A DNA stretch of 64,000 nucleotides from Rhodospirillaceae bacterium (GTDB lineage: Bacteria; Pseudomonadota; Alphaproteobacteria; GCA-2731375), in the NCBI GenBank assembly GCA_018701215.1, contig JABIWH010000007.1, forward strand, positions 1-64,000. The letters are read 5' to 3'. The notes beneath the pieces were generated by a model. The model did no database searches and was not told the origin of the DNA. It saw nothing but the letters and a program-made list of their open reading frames with translations. A program made the position numbers and the translations under genes. The stretch's first letter is position 1. Each line of letters opens with the position of its first letter. This document shows positions 25,805-33,790 of the stretch, piece by piece.

Positions 25805-26422
25805 CTACCTGGAATAATACTCGATCACCAGGTTTGGCTCCATGGGCACCGGATAGGGCACCTCGGAGAATTTCGGTGTGCGCACGAAAGTGCCGCGGCG
25901 CTTGCCGAAGTCGACGTCGATGTATTCGGGCACGTCACGCTCTGAACTGTCCATGGCTTCCAGCACCATGATGATCTCGCGGGACTTTTCCTTGATCTCG
26001 ATGACATCGCCTTCATTGACCCGGTAGGAGGCGATATTGACCTTCTTGCCGTTGACCGTGACGTGGCCGTGGTTGATGAACTGGCGGGAGGAGAACACCG
26101 TGGGGACGAATTTCATGCGGTAGACCACCGCGTCCAGGCGCCGTTCCAACAGGCCGATCAGGCCCTCGGTGGTGTCGCCCTTGACCTTCACCGCCTCGTT
26201 ATAGGTGCGGCGGAACTGCTTCTCGGTGATGTTGCCGTAGTAACCGCGGAGCTTTTGCTTGGCGGCCAGCTGGATGCCGTAATCGGACGGTTTCCGCCGG
26301 CGGCCCTGGGCGTGCTGCCCCGGGGGATAGTCGCGTTTGTTGACCGGGCTTTTGGGCCGGCCCCAGATGTTTTCGCCCAAACGGCGGTTCAGCTTGTATT
26401 TCGAGCGCAGTCGCTTCGTCAT
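25805..26422 (-). CDS. rpsD: 30S ribosomal protein S4
   Basis: 205 residues, full length. N-terminal KRLRSKYKLNRRLGENIWGR and the S4 RNA-binding domain with the RRLDAVVYRMKFVPTVFSSRQF stretch and VNGKKVNIASYRV are diagnostic. S4 nucleates 30S assembly, and in many bacteria it represses its own operon. Here it is monocistronic, ahead of a bidirectional terminator, which is common in Alphaproteobacteria. It has no zinc-binding cysteines (C- form). Confidence 0.98.
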   Translation of the reverse strand: MTKRLRSKYKLNRRLGENIWGRPKSPVNKRDYPPGQHAQGRRRKPSDYGIQLAAKQKLRGYYGNITEKQFRRTYNEAVKVKGDTTEGLIGLLERRLDAVVYRMKFVPTVFSSRQFINHGHVTVNGKKVNIASYRVNEGDVIEIKEKSREIIMVLEAMDSSERDVPEYIDVDFGKRRGTFVRTPKFSEVPYPVPMEPNLVIEYYSR

Positions 26423-26612
26423 CTAATTCCGTCTCTCTCGCAAAAGAATCTTGAATGCCTGATTTCCCATGCGCGGCCAGCCACCCAAGCGGATAGGGCG
26501 CGCAATGTGGCGCGAGTTATACCCATTCACGGGCGCAAGTCAAATGGCAAATGCGGGGAATTCGGCCAAAATGCCCCATAACGATGGTGCTCAATCATTG
26601 ATTAGTCACTGA

Positions 26613-27383
26613 TTAGTCATTGGCTTCGTCATCAGGACGGATCAGGGCGGAAATCACGCCGTGCAGGCTGCGCACTTCCTGGCCGGTCAGATCGGCGCGG
26701 CGGAAGATATTGCGCAGGTTGCGCATCATCGAGGGCCGCTTCTCCGGCGGCTTCAGGAAGCCTTTGCGGGAGAGTTCGTCTTCCAATCGGTTTTCGAAAA
26801 AGGCCAACTCGTCCCGGCTGGCGGGCAGGCTGTCACCGGCCACGACCGCCTCGGGCACGGGGCCGGAGGTGAACCATTCGTATGCCACCAGCAATACCGC
26901 CTGGCCCAGATTGAGCGAGGAAAACGCCGGATTTGCGGGGATCTGGATAATCGATTGCGCCAAGGTGGCGTCGTCGTTGGAGAGGCCGGCTTTTTCGCCG
27001 CCGAACAAAATACCCAGCTGTTCGCCCCGTTCCAGGCGCGAGCGCATATCCGCCACCGCCTCGCGCGGGGTCAGACAGGGTTTTTCCATCTCGCGGCTGC
27101 GGGCGGTGGTGGCATAGACCGCGTGCAGATCCGCCACCGCTGCCGGCGTGTCATCATACAAAGCCGCGCTATCGAGAATATCATCGGCCCGGCTGGACAT
27201 GGCGATGGCTTTTTCGTTGGGCCAGCCGTCGCGGGGATCGACAATGCGCATTTCGCCCAGGCCGAAATTCTTCATGGCCCGGGCGGCGGCGCCGATATTC
27301 TCGCCCATCTGCGGGCGCACCAGAATGACCGCCGGAGCGGGCCCGACGATCACCGCCGTTTGCGTGGAATCAGTGCCGGCCAT
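26613..27383 (-). CDS. trmJ: TrmJ-type tRNA (cytidine/uridine-32-2'-O)-methyltransferase
   Basis: 256 residues, SPOUT (SpoU/TrmH) fold. AVILVRPQMGENIGAAARAMKNFGL is motif 1, LGILFGGEKAGLSNDD motif 2, and IPANPAFSSLNLGQAVLLVAYE motif 3, containing the knotted SAM-binding loop. The family methylates position 32 of tRNA anticodon loops. The C-terminal extension (about 175-256) matches TrmJ rather than TrmH. Its stop codon lies in a short tandem duplication (TGATTAGTCA at 26599 and 26610). It lies 9 bases downstream of the citramalate synthase gene. Confidence 0.9.
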   Translation of the reverse strand: MAGTDSTQTAVIVGPAPAVILVRPQMGENIGAAARAMKNFGLGEMRIVDPRDGWPNEKAIAMSSRADDILDSAALYDDTPAAVADLHAVYATTARSREMEKPCLTPREAVADMRSRLERGEQLGILFGGEKAGLSNDDATLAQSIIQIPANPAFSSLNLGQAVLLVAYEWFTSGPVPEAVVAGDSLPASRDELAFFENRLEDELSRKGFLKPPEKRPSMMRNLRNIFRRADLTGQEVRSLHGVISALIRPDDEAND

Positions 27384-27392
27384 AATGCCGCC

Positions 27393-29000
27393 CTACGGCG
27401 CCGTGGCCGGGGCGCCGTCCTTGAACAGCTTGTAGGTGATGGAATCCACCAAGGCCATGAACGAGGCATCGACGATATTGGGCGAGACGCCAACCGTGAA
27501 CCAGCGCCGGCCCTTGCCATCGGCGCTTTCGATCAGCACCCGCGTCACCGCACCCGTGCCGCCATCCAAGATACGAACCTTGAAATCCACCAGGTTCAAA
27601 TCGGTGATGTAATCGGCGTAACGGCCGATATCCTTGCGCAATGCCATATCAAGCGCGTTGACCGGGCCATTGCCCTCGGCCACCGACATAATCTGGCGCC
27701 CGTCCACGGTGATCTTGACCGTCGCCTCGGACACCGTGATCAACTCACCCTTGGCATTGTGGCGGCGTTCAACCATGACCCGGAAGGCATCGACATCGAA
27801 GTATTCCGGTACCTCCCCCAGGGCGCGCCGGGCCATCAGCTCGAAGCTGGCCTCGGCCCCGTCATAGGCATAGCCCTCGAACTCCTTTTGCTTCACATCT
27901 TCCAACAGCCGGTCGACCTTCGGATGCTTGGGGTCGATCTCGATGCCCACTTCGGTCAGCCGCGCCAGGATGTTGGAGCGCCCGGCCTGGTTGGAGACTA
28001 GAACCTGGCGGCTGTTACCCACTAGCCCAGGATCGATATGCTCGTAAGTCTGGGGATTTTTCAGCACGGCGGAGACGTGCAGGCCGCCCTTGTGGGCAAA
28101 GGCCGAGGCGCCCACATAGGGCGCCTGGCGGGCCGGAGCCCGGTTCAGCAATTCATCCAGCAAATGCGACGTCGCCGTCAGGTGCCGTAGACCGTCATCA
28201 TCAATGCCGGTTTCATAGTTCTCGGCAAAGCCTGGCTTTAACTTCAGGGTCGGGATCAGGGCCACCAGATCGGCATTGCCGCAGCGTTCACCCAAGCCGT
28301 TCAGGCTGCCTTGCACCTGACGCACACCGGCCTGTACCGCCGCCAAGGTGCCGGCAATGGCATTGCCCGTATCGTTATGGCAATGGATGCCTAGACGGTC
28401 GCCGGGGATATGTTCGATCACCTCGTCCACGATGCGGGAGATTTCGTGCGGCAGCGCGCCGCCGTTGGTGTCGCACAGCACGATCCAGCGGGCGCCCGCG
28501 TCCAGGGCCGACTTCAGGCAGGCCAGGGCGAATTCCGGGTTGGCCTTGTAGCCATCGAAGAAATGCTCGGCATCGAACAAGGCCTCGCGCCCCTTAGCGA
28601 TACAATGCGCCACGGACTCGCCCACCATGGCGATGTTTTCATCGCGCTCGATGCCCAGGGCCACATCCACATGATAGTCCCAGGTTTTGCCCACCAGACA
28701 GACCGCGCCGACGGGCGCATTGACCACTTCCGAAAGCCCTGGATCATTGTCGGCACTGCGGCCGGGCCGCTTGGTCATGCCGAACGAGGTAAAAATGGCA
28801 CGCTTCAAAGTCGGTGGGTTCTCGAAGAACTTGCTGTCGGTGGGGTTGGCGCCGGGCCAACCGCCCTCCACATAGTCCACGCCCAGGCGGTCCAGTGCCT
28901 CGGCAATGGCGCGCTTGTCCTCAACCGAAAAATCAACGCCCGAGGTCTGCGCCCCATCGCGCAGGGTGGTATCGAATATATAAAGCCGTTCTTTCGCCAT
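27393..29000 (-). CDS. cimA: (R)-citramalate synthase (LeuA-family)
   Basis: 535 residues. HMG-CoA-lyase-like TIM barrel with FDTTLRDGAQTSGVDFSVEDK, the GGWPGANPTD substrate loop and the metal-binding LGIHCHNDTGNA; the C-terminal LeuA allosteric dimer domain is present (about residues 400-535). The family condenses pyruvate and acetyl-CoA for threonine-independent isoleucine synthesis, and isoleucine typically inhibits it. ATG 29000 starts MAKERLYIFD. The frame reaching 29033 would run into cysS and is rejected. The cysS stop is 17 bases upstream, so cysS-cimA-trmJ may be one transcript. Confidence 0.92.
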   Translation of the reverse strand: MAKERLYIFDTTLRDGAQTSGVDFSVEDKRAIAEALDRLGVDYVEGGWPGANPTDSKFFENPPTLKRAIFTSFGMTKRPGRSADNDPGLSEVVNAPVGAVCLVGKTWDYHVDVALGIERDENIAMVGESVAHCIAKGREALFDAEHFFDGYKANPEFALACLKSALDAGARWIVLCDTNGGALPHEISRIVDEVIEHIPGDRLGIHCHNDTGNAIAGTLAAVQAGVRQVQGSLNGLGERCGNADLVALIPTLKLKPGFAENYETGIDDDGLRHLTATSHLLDELLNRAPARQAPYVGASAFAHKGGLHVSAVLKNPQTYEHIDPGLVGNSRQVLVSNQAGRSNILARLTEVGIEIDPKHPKVDRLLEDVKQKEFEGYAYDGAEASFELMARRALGEVPEYFDVDAFRVMVERRHNAKGELITVSEATVKITVDGRQIMSVAEGNGPVNALDMALRKDIGRYADYITDLNLVDFKVRILDGGTGAVTRVLIESADGKGRRWFTVGVSPNIVDASFMALVDSITYKLFKDGAPATAP

Positions 29001-29017
29001 TGTCCTATCCCCCGCCC

Positions 29018-30367
29018 TTAACTTCTGCGCCAAGTGGTGCCGCCCGCCCCGTCTTCCAGGATAATGCCCTGGGCCGCCAACTCGTCACGAATACGATCGG
29101 AAGTGGCGAAATCCTTGTCCGCGCGCGCCTGCCGCCGTTGTTCGATCAAGCCATCAATGGCCGCGGCGGAGAGATCATCATCCCCCCCCTCGCCCTGGAA
29201 CCAAGCCTCCGGCGTGGCCTGTAGCAGACCTATTACTTGCCCCACCGCCTTCAGTGAAGCAGCTGCCGAACCGTCGCCGGCCATGGCTTGATCCGATAGT
29301 CGGTGCATCTCGGCGATGGCCTTGGGCGTATTCAGGTCATCGCACAGGGCGTTCATCACGGCCTCGGGCAGTTCCGCCGCCGCCGCGTCACCGATGGCGC
29401 GGTACCACTTATCCAGGGTGCGCCGGGACTCGGCAATTGCATCCTTGGTGAAATCCAAGGGTTGGCGATAATGCGCCGACAACAGGGTCAGACGGATCGC
29501 CTCGCCGGGAAATTCATCCAGCAATTCATGCACGGTGAGGAAATTGCCCAGGGACTTGGACATCTTCTCGCCAGCAACGGTGACATGGCCGTTGTGCATC
29601 CAATAATTGGCGAAGGCCGCACCGTCATGGGCGCAGGTGCTTTGCGCGATCTCGTTCTGATGATGGGGAAAAACCAGATCGATGCCGCCGCCGTGAATAT
29701 CAAAGGTCTCGCCCAACAATGCCTCGGACATCACCGAGCATTCCAGATGCCAGCCCGGCCGGCCCTTGCCCCAGGGGCTGTCCCAACCGGGTTGCTGATC
29801 ATCGGAGGGTTTCCACAGCACGAAGTCGGTGGCGTTGCGCTTATACGGCGCCACCTCGACCCGGGCGCCGGCGATCAGTTCCTTTTGGCTGCGTTTGGAG
29901 AAGACGCCATAATCGGCCATGGACGTGGTATCGAACAGCACATGACCGTCGGCGGCATAGGCATGGCCCTTGGCCACCAACGCCTCGGTCATGGCGATCA
30001 TGCCGTCCACATAATCCGTGGCGCGGGGTTCATGATCGGGCGGCAGGGCGCCCAACGCCGCCATGTCAGCATGAAAAGCGTCAGTGGTATCCGCCGTCAG
30101 CGCGGCGATGGTGATGCCCAGTTCGTGGGCCCGGTCGATGATCTTGTCCTCGATATCGGTGATATTGCGAACATAGATCACCGTGCCGTAGAGCCCGCGC
30201 AACAGGCGCACGAAGCTATCGAAGACCACGACCGGGCGGGCATTTCCCACGTGGGCCAGGTCATAAACCGTGGGGCCGCAGACATAGAGGCGAACCTCGT
30301 CCGGGCGCAGGGGCGTGAAGGTTTCCTTGGTTCGGCTCTCGGTATTGTGGATTTGAAGCTGGGGCAT
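29018..30367 (-). CDS. cysS: Cysteinyl-tRNA synthetase
   Basis: 449 residues, class Ia. The HIGH-type motif appears as HVGNARP, the zinc ligands as CGPTVYDLAHVGNAR (first Cys) with a later ECSVMS and HHQNEI, and the lysine loop as KMSKSLGNF. It charges tRNA-Cys. ATG 30367 (MPQLQIHNTESR) is the family start; the frame to 30385 adds six unconserved residues. Followed 17 bases later by cimA on the same strand. Confidence 0.97.
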   Translation of the reverse strand: MPQLQIHNTESRTKETFTPLRPDEVRLYVCGPTVYDLAHVGNARPVVVFDSFVRLLRGLYGTVIYVRNITDIEDKIIDRAHELGITIAALTADTTDAFHADMAALGALPPDHEPRATDYVDGMIAMTEALVAKGHAYAADGHVLFDTTSMADYGVFSKRSQKELIAGARVEVAPYKRNATDFVLWKPSDDQQPGWDSPWGKGRPGWHLECSVMSEALLGETFDIHGGGIDLVFPHHQNEIAQSTCAHDGAAFANYWMHNGHVTVAGEKMSKSLGNFLTVHELLDEFPGEAIRLTLLSAHYRQPLDFTKDAIAESRRTLDKWYRAIGDAAAAELPEAVMNALCDDLNTPKAIAEMHRLSDQAMAGDGSAAASLKAVGQVIGLLQATPEAWFQGEGGDDDLSAAAIDGLIEQRRQARADKDFATSDRIRDELAAQGIILEDGAGGTTWRRS

Positions 30368-30727
30368 CGGGACAACTCCCGTCAAAAATTACAGATGCTG
30401 AAATCAATAATGCGCCAAAAAATGCCTTACTTGGCGCCGCGCCATTCAGATCAGGCGCGGTTGGGAGGCGTGCAGACAATACCTGGACAACCTCCGCCGG
30501 TACAACAGCCCGGCAAGGTGGTAATTCGGAGGTATTGATCGTTACGCTGCATCGTCGCAAGCATCCTCGTTGTGCCGCCCCACGAGCGACGGCGCCCTTA
30601 TAACGCCGGGAAACGACAATTGTCCAGCCGACATCAACAAATTGCTAACGCAAATCGCTGGCGAAGATCGATCCCATGCGGGATAATGGACCGAAATATG
30701 GCAACAAATAAAATTTGGAGGAGCCCC
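30368..30727. other. Divergent control region between cysS and the thiolase gene
   Basis: 360 bases with no gene I can support. It contains a spaced 7-bp dyad, ACCTCCG (30490-30496) and CGGAGGT (30527-30533), with no T-box or riboswitch pattern that I can recognise. A GGAGGAG ribosome site (30717-30723) belongs to the downstream gene. Divergent promoters are expected here. Confidence 0.4.
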
Positions 30728-31879
30728 ATGGCGGGTTTAACAGATAAGTGCGCGATCACGGGCATCGGCGAGACGGAATATTCGAAAAACTCCGGTAAAT
30801 CGGTTGCCGCCCTGCAGATGGAAGCATCATTGAAAGCCATCGCGGATGCCGGCTTGAAGCCAACCGACATCGACGGCGTCATTCCCTATGGCAATATGGA
30901 AATGGTGGCCGAAGACTTCATCACCAACCTGGGCCTGCCGGATCTGCGCTATTCCGCCGTCACCCCGCTTGGCGGGGCCAGCGCGGTCGCGGCGATCCAG
31001 GCCGCGGTCTCGGCCGTGGCCTCGGGCATCGCCAACAACGTGCTGATCCCCATCGGACGCAACGGATCGTCAGGCCAGCGCATCGGCGCACGCGCAGGCG
31101 AAATGCCGCAATTCCGCCTGATCGGCGAATTCGAAATGCCCCAGGGCAATATCGCGCCGCCACAGCTGTATGCCCACATGGCGCGGCGGCATATGGAATT
31201 GTATGGCACCAAGTCGGAACAACTGGCCGAGATCGCGGTCAGCACCCGGGCCAATGCGATCCTGAATGACAACGCGGTGATGACAAAGCCCATGACCATC
31301 GAGGATCATCAGAATTCGCGCATCATCTCGGATCCGCTGCGCTTGTTCGATTGCTGTCTGGAAAGCGACGGCGCGGCCGCCGTGATTGTCTCGGGCTCGG
31401 ACCGGGCCAAGGACCTGGCGCAAAAACCCATCTACATCATGGGCGTGGGCGAAGGCCATCCCGACTCCCCCTCCACCATCACCCAGCGCCCGGACATCAC
31501 CACCCTAGGCACGGCCAAGGCGGCGCCACGGGCGTTCGGTATGGCAGGCGTCAGCCACAAAGACATCGACGTGGCCGAAATCTATGACTGCTTCACCTAT
31601 ATCGTGATGTGTCAGCTGGAGGATCTTGGTTTTTGCAAAAAAGGCGAAGGCGGGGATTTCGTCTCCAACGGCCGCATCGCCCGTGGCGGCGAGCTGCCCA
31701 TCAACACCCACGGCGGCCTGCTCTCGCAAAGCCATATCGTGGGCATGAACCACGTCTGCGAACTGGTCAAACAGCTGCGCGGCAGTGCCGGCAAGGCCCA
31801 GGTAGCGAACGCCGAGATTGGCCTGGTCACCGGCTATGGCGACATGGGCGATGGCTCCGTCGCCATCATGCGCAACTGA
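30728..31879 (+). CDS. Thiolase-like acyl-CoA acetyltransferase (SCP-x type)
   Basis: 383 residues. Thiolase fold with an SCP-x/non-decarboxylating layout: CAITGIGETEYSKNSGKS, the LGGASAVAAIQAAVSAV helix, the DCCLESDGAAAVIVSGS loop, and NTHGGLLSQSHIVGMNH near the end, which holds the catalytic His. The N-terminal nucleophilic Cys of true thiolases is not at the usual place, as in the SCP-x-type proteins paired with DUF35. ATG 30728 has a strong GGAGGAG site; the frame back to 30572 is non-conserved. It starts a thiolase / DUF35 / SDR operon. Confidence 0.88.
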   Translation: MAGLTDKCAITGIGETEYSKNSGKSVAALQMEASLKAIADAGLKPTDIDGVIPYGNMEMVAEDFITNLGLPDLRYSAVTPLGGASAVAAIQAAVSAVASGIANNVLIPIGRNGSSGQRIGARAGEMPQFRLIGEFEMPQGNIAPPQLYAHMARRHMELYGTKSEQLAEIAVSTRANAILNDNAVMTKPMTIEDHQNSRIISDPLRLFDCCLESDGAAAVIVSGSDRAKDLAQKPIYIMGVGEGHPDSPSTITQRPDITTLGTAKAAPRAFGMAGVSHKDIDVAEIYDCFTYIVMCQLEDLGFCKKGEGGDFVSNGRIARGGELPINTHGGLLSQSHIVGMNHVCELVKQLRGSAGKAQVANAEIGLVTGYGDMGDGSVAIMRN

Positions 31880-31896
31880 GCAGAGTAGAAAATCCA

Positions 31897-32310
31897 ATGA
31901 CAGAGCTTGATTACGATAAACCCATGCCGCCCCTGAACCGGGACTCCAAGCCGTTCTGGGACAGCATGAAGGAGCACAACATGCGGCTGCAGCGCTGTGT
32001 CGGTTGCGGCAAGATCCGCCATTACCCCCGCCCGGTCTGCGACAGCTGCTATTCCATGGAATACGACTGGGTCCGGGCCTCGGGCAAGGGCAAGGTGCAT
32101 ACCTGGACGGTCTCTGAACATGCCTTTCACCCCGGCTTCCTGGCAGCCCTGCCGATGACATTGGCCACCGTGGAATTGGAGGAAGGCGTGCGCGTCTGCG
32201 CCCAGATGCGGGACGTGGAACCGGGGCAGATGGCCGTCGATATGGCGGTGGAGCTGGGCTACGAAGACACCGGGGCCAACTTTACCCTGCCCGTGTTCCG
32301 GCCTGCCTAG
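31897..32310 (+). CDS. DUF35 zinc-ribbon/OB-fold acyl-CoA-associated protein
   Basis: 137 residues. A zinc ribbon with four cysteines (RCVGCGKIRHYPRPVCDSC) precedes an OB-fold (VHTWTVSEHAFHPGF, LATVELEEGVRVCAQM). The family usually forms a complex with an SCP-x-type thiolase and binds acyl-CoA or a small ligand. ATG 31897 is 15 bases after the thiolase stop, and an upstream extension back to 31609 would overlap the thiolase gene. The pairing with the thiolase is the recognised complex arrangement. Confidence 0.9.
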   Translation: MTELDYDKPMPPLNRDSKPFWDSMKEHNMRLQRCVGCGKIRHYPRPVCDSCYSMEYDWVRASGKGKVHTWTVSEHAFHPGFLAALPMTLATVELEEGVRVCAQMRDVEPGQMAVDMAVELGYEDTGANFTLPVFRPA

Positions 32311-32325
32311 CCAATTGGGCGCCAC

Positions 32326-33105
32326 ATGACTGACGAAATCGCAAAGGTCGCGGTGGTGACCGGTTCCGCGCGTGGTATCGGGCGCGCAACGGCGCAACGT
32401 TTTCTCGAAGACGGCTGGCGCGTGGCGTTGCTGGATATCGACGGCGAAACCTTGAGCCATACCGAAACCGCCCTGGGCAATAGCGGCGAGATCATGGCTG
32501 TTATCTGCGATGTGGCGGAGCCCGAGCAGGTACAGGCCGCCATCGACAACGTGGTGGAGCGGTTCGGCCGCATCGATGCCCTGGTCAACAACGCCGGCAC
32601 CGCCGTCTTCAAACCCTTGCTGGATACCAAGTTCGAGGAATGGCGCCGGGTGCTGGACGTTAACCTAAGCGGGCCGTTTATCTGTTCGCAAGCCTGCGCG
32701 CCGGTAATGATAAAGAATGGCGGCGGCAGCATCGTCAACATCACCTCGATCTCGGGCCTGCGCGCCTCCACCCTGCGGGTGGCCTATGGCACTTCCAAGG
32801 CAGGACTGATGCATCTGACCAAGCAACAGGCGGCGGAACTGGGCGAGGTCGGCATCCGGGTCAACGGGGTCTCTCCCGGCCCCGTGGACACGGCCATGGC
32901 CAAGGCCGTACATAGCGCCGAGATCCGCGCCGACTATCATGATGCCATCCCCCTCAACCGCTATGGCCTGGAGCGGGAAATCGCCGATGCGGTCTGTTTC
33001 CTGTGCAGCGATCGGGCCAGTTATATCACTGGACAGATTCTGGCCGTCGATGGCGGCTTTGACGCCGTTGGTATCGGCCTGCCGACCTTGCGAACTGATC
33101 CATAG
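32326..33105 (+). CDS. Short-chain dehydrogenase/reductase (SDR)
   Basis: 259 residues, classical SDR. TGSARGIGRATAQ is the NAD(P) loop, NNAG is at VNNAGTAVFK, and the catalytic Ser-Tyr-Lys are at SISGL, AYGTSK (YxxxK). PGPVDT follows, as usual. It lies 15 bases after the DUF35 gene and probably reduces or oxidises a hydroxyacyl-CoA made by the thiolase complex; the substrate is unknown. Confidence 0.93.
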   Translation: MTDEIAKVAVVTGSARGIGRATAQRFLEDGWRVALLDIDGETLSHTETALGNSGEIMAVICDVAEPEQVQAAIDNVVERFGRIDALVNNAGTAVFKPLLDTKFEEWRRVLDVNLSGPFICSQACAPVMIKNGGGSIVNITSISGLRASTLRVAYGTSKAGLMHLTKQQAAELGEVGIRVNGVSPGPVDTAMAKAVHSAEIRADYHDAIPLNRYGLEREIADAVCFLCSDRASYITGQILAVDGGFDAVGIGLPTLRTDP

Positions 33106-33216
33106 ATCACCAGGTGCCCATCACGATTTTGAGAACTCCCCATATTTAGTATATACTGAGGCAGAAATCGCGATATGTATGGTTAATGCAATTGGGTTTG
33201 TTGGGGGAGATTTGAG
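33106..33216 (+). promoter_or_regulatory. Promoter region of the MAPEG gene
   Basis: 111 bases containing the perfect 10-bp palindrome AGTATATACT (33148-33157), which doubles as an AT-rich -10-like stretch. A GGGGGAGA ribosome site (33204-33211) precedes ATG 33217. The promoter is inferred from position. Confidence 0.35.
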
Positions 33217-33609
33217 ATGACTGTTGAATTGACGATGCTGTTCTGGGCCGGGGTAATAACCGTTGTCCAGATGGTGATAGCCGTGCTGCTGGCCATTGGG
33301 CAATTGGGCATGGTGCCCCTGATCGGCAACCGCGAGGGCATGGGGCCGCCCTCGGAAATGGCCGGACGGGCCAAGCGGGCGCATTCAAATATGCTGGAAA
33401 GCCTGATCCTGTTCGCGATCCTGGTCTTGATCGTGCAGCTAGCCGGTTTGAACAACGATCTGACCGCGTTGGGGGCGAAAATATTCGTTATCGCCCGCCT
33501 GATTTACGCCGTGGTCTACCTTGTTGGCATTCCCTGGTTGCGTACAGTGGTCTGGTCGATTGCCGTCGTTGGTATGGTGATGGTTGCACTACCTATAATT
33601 TCAGCCTGA
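33217..33609 (+). CDS. MAPEG-family membrane protein
   Basis: 130 residues with four hydrophobic helices: residues about 8-30, 55-77, 88-105 and 110-128. The loop between helices one and two (GNREGMGPPSEMAGRAKRAHSNMLESL) holds the family's Glu/Arg signature for glutathione-type or lipid-like substrates. The protein should sit in the inner membrane; the substrate cannot be read. It has its own promoter region and is followed by a gap before the histidine kinase. Confidence 0.88.
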   Translation: MTVELTMLFWAGVITVVQMVIAVLLAIGQLGMVPLIGNREGMGPPSEMAGRAKRAHSNMLESLILFAILVLIVQLAGLNNDLTALGAKIFVIARLIYAVVYLVGIPWLRTVVWSIAVVGMVMVALPIISA

Positions 33610-33790
33610 TCGTAAGCCATAAGGCCAGCCATATTACTTGATACGCCTTATTAGCGCGTTCTGTTTGGCCGCGCGTTGACGCGTGTGCTATTGTTTCCGG
33701 CCCTGCGCTAAATGGGGCATATTATGGCTCGAGCATCATGCTGATAACTGACCCCGTTGCATACTGGGCAACGCCGCCAAAGTCTGACGA

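Noticed and set aside
26661..28001. 446-codon plus-strand open frame
   Set aside because: It covers trmJ and citramalate synthase in antisense. Both of those are clear genes, and this frame shows no family pattern.
30490..30533. Dyad upstream of cysS considered as T-box leader
   Set aside because: The spacing and lack of a T-box sequence or antiterminator do not fit, and the dyad is upstream in the wrong arrangement.
29303..30538. 411-codon plus-strand open frame
   Set aside because: It is antisense to cysS and has no family resemblance.
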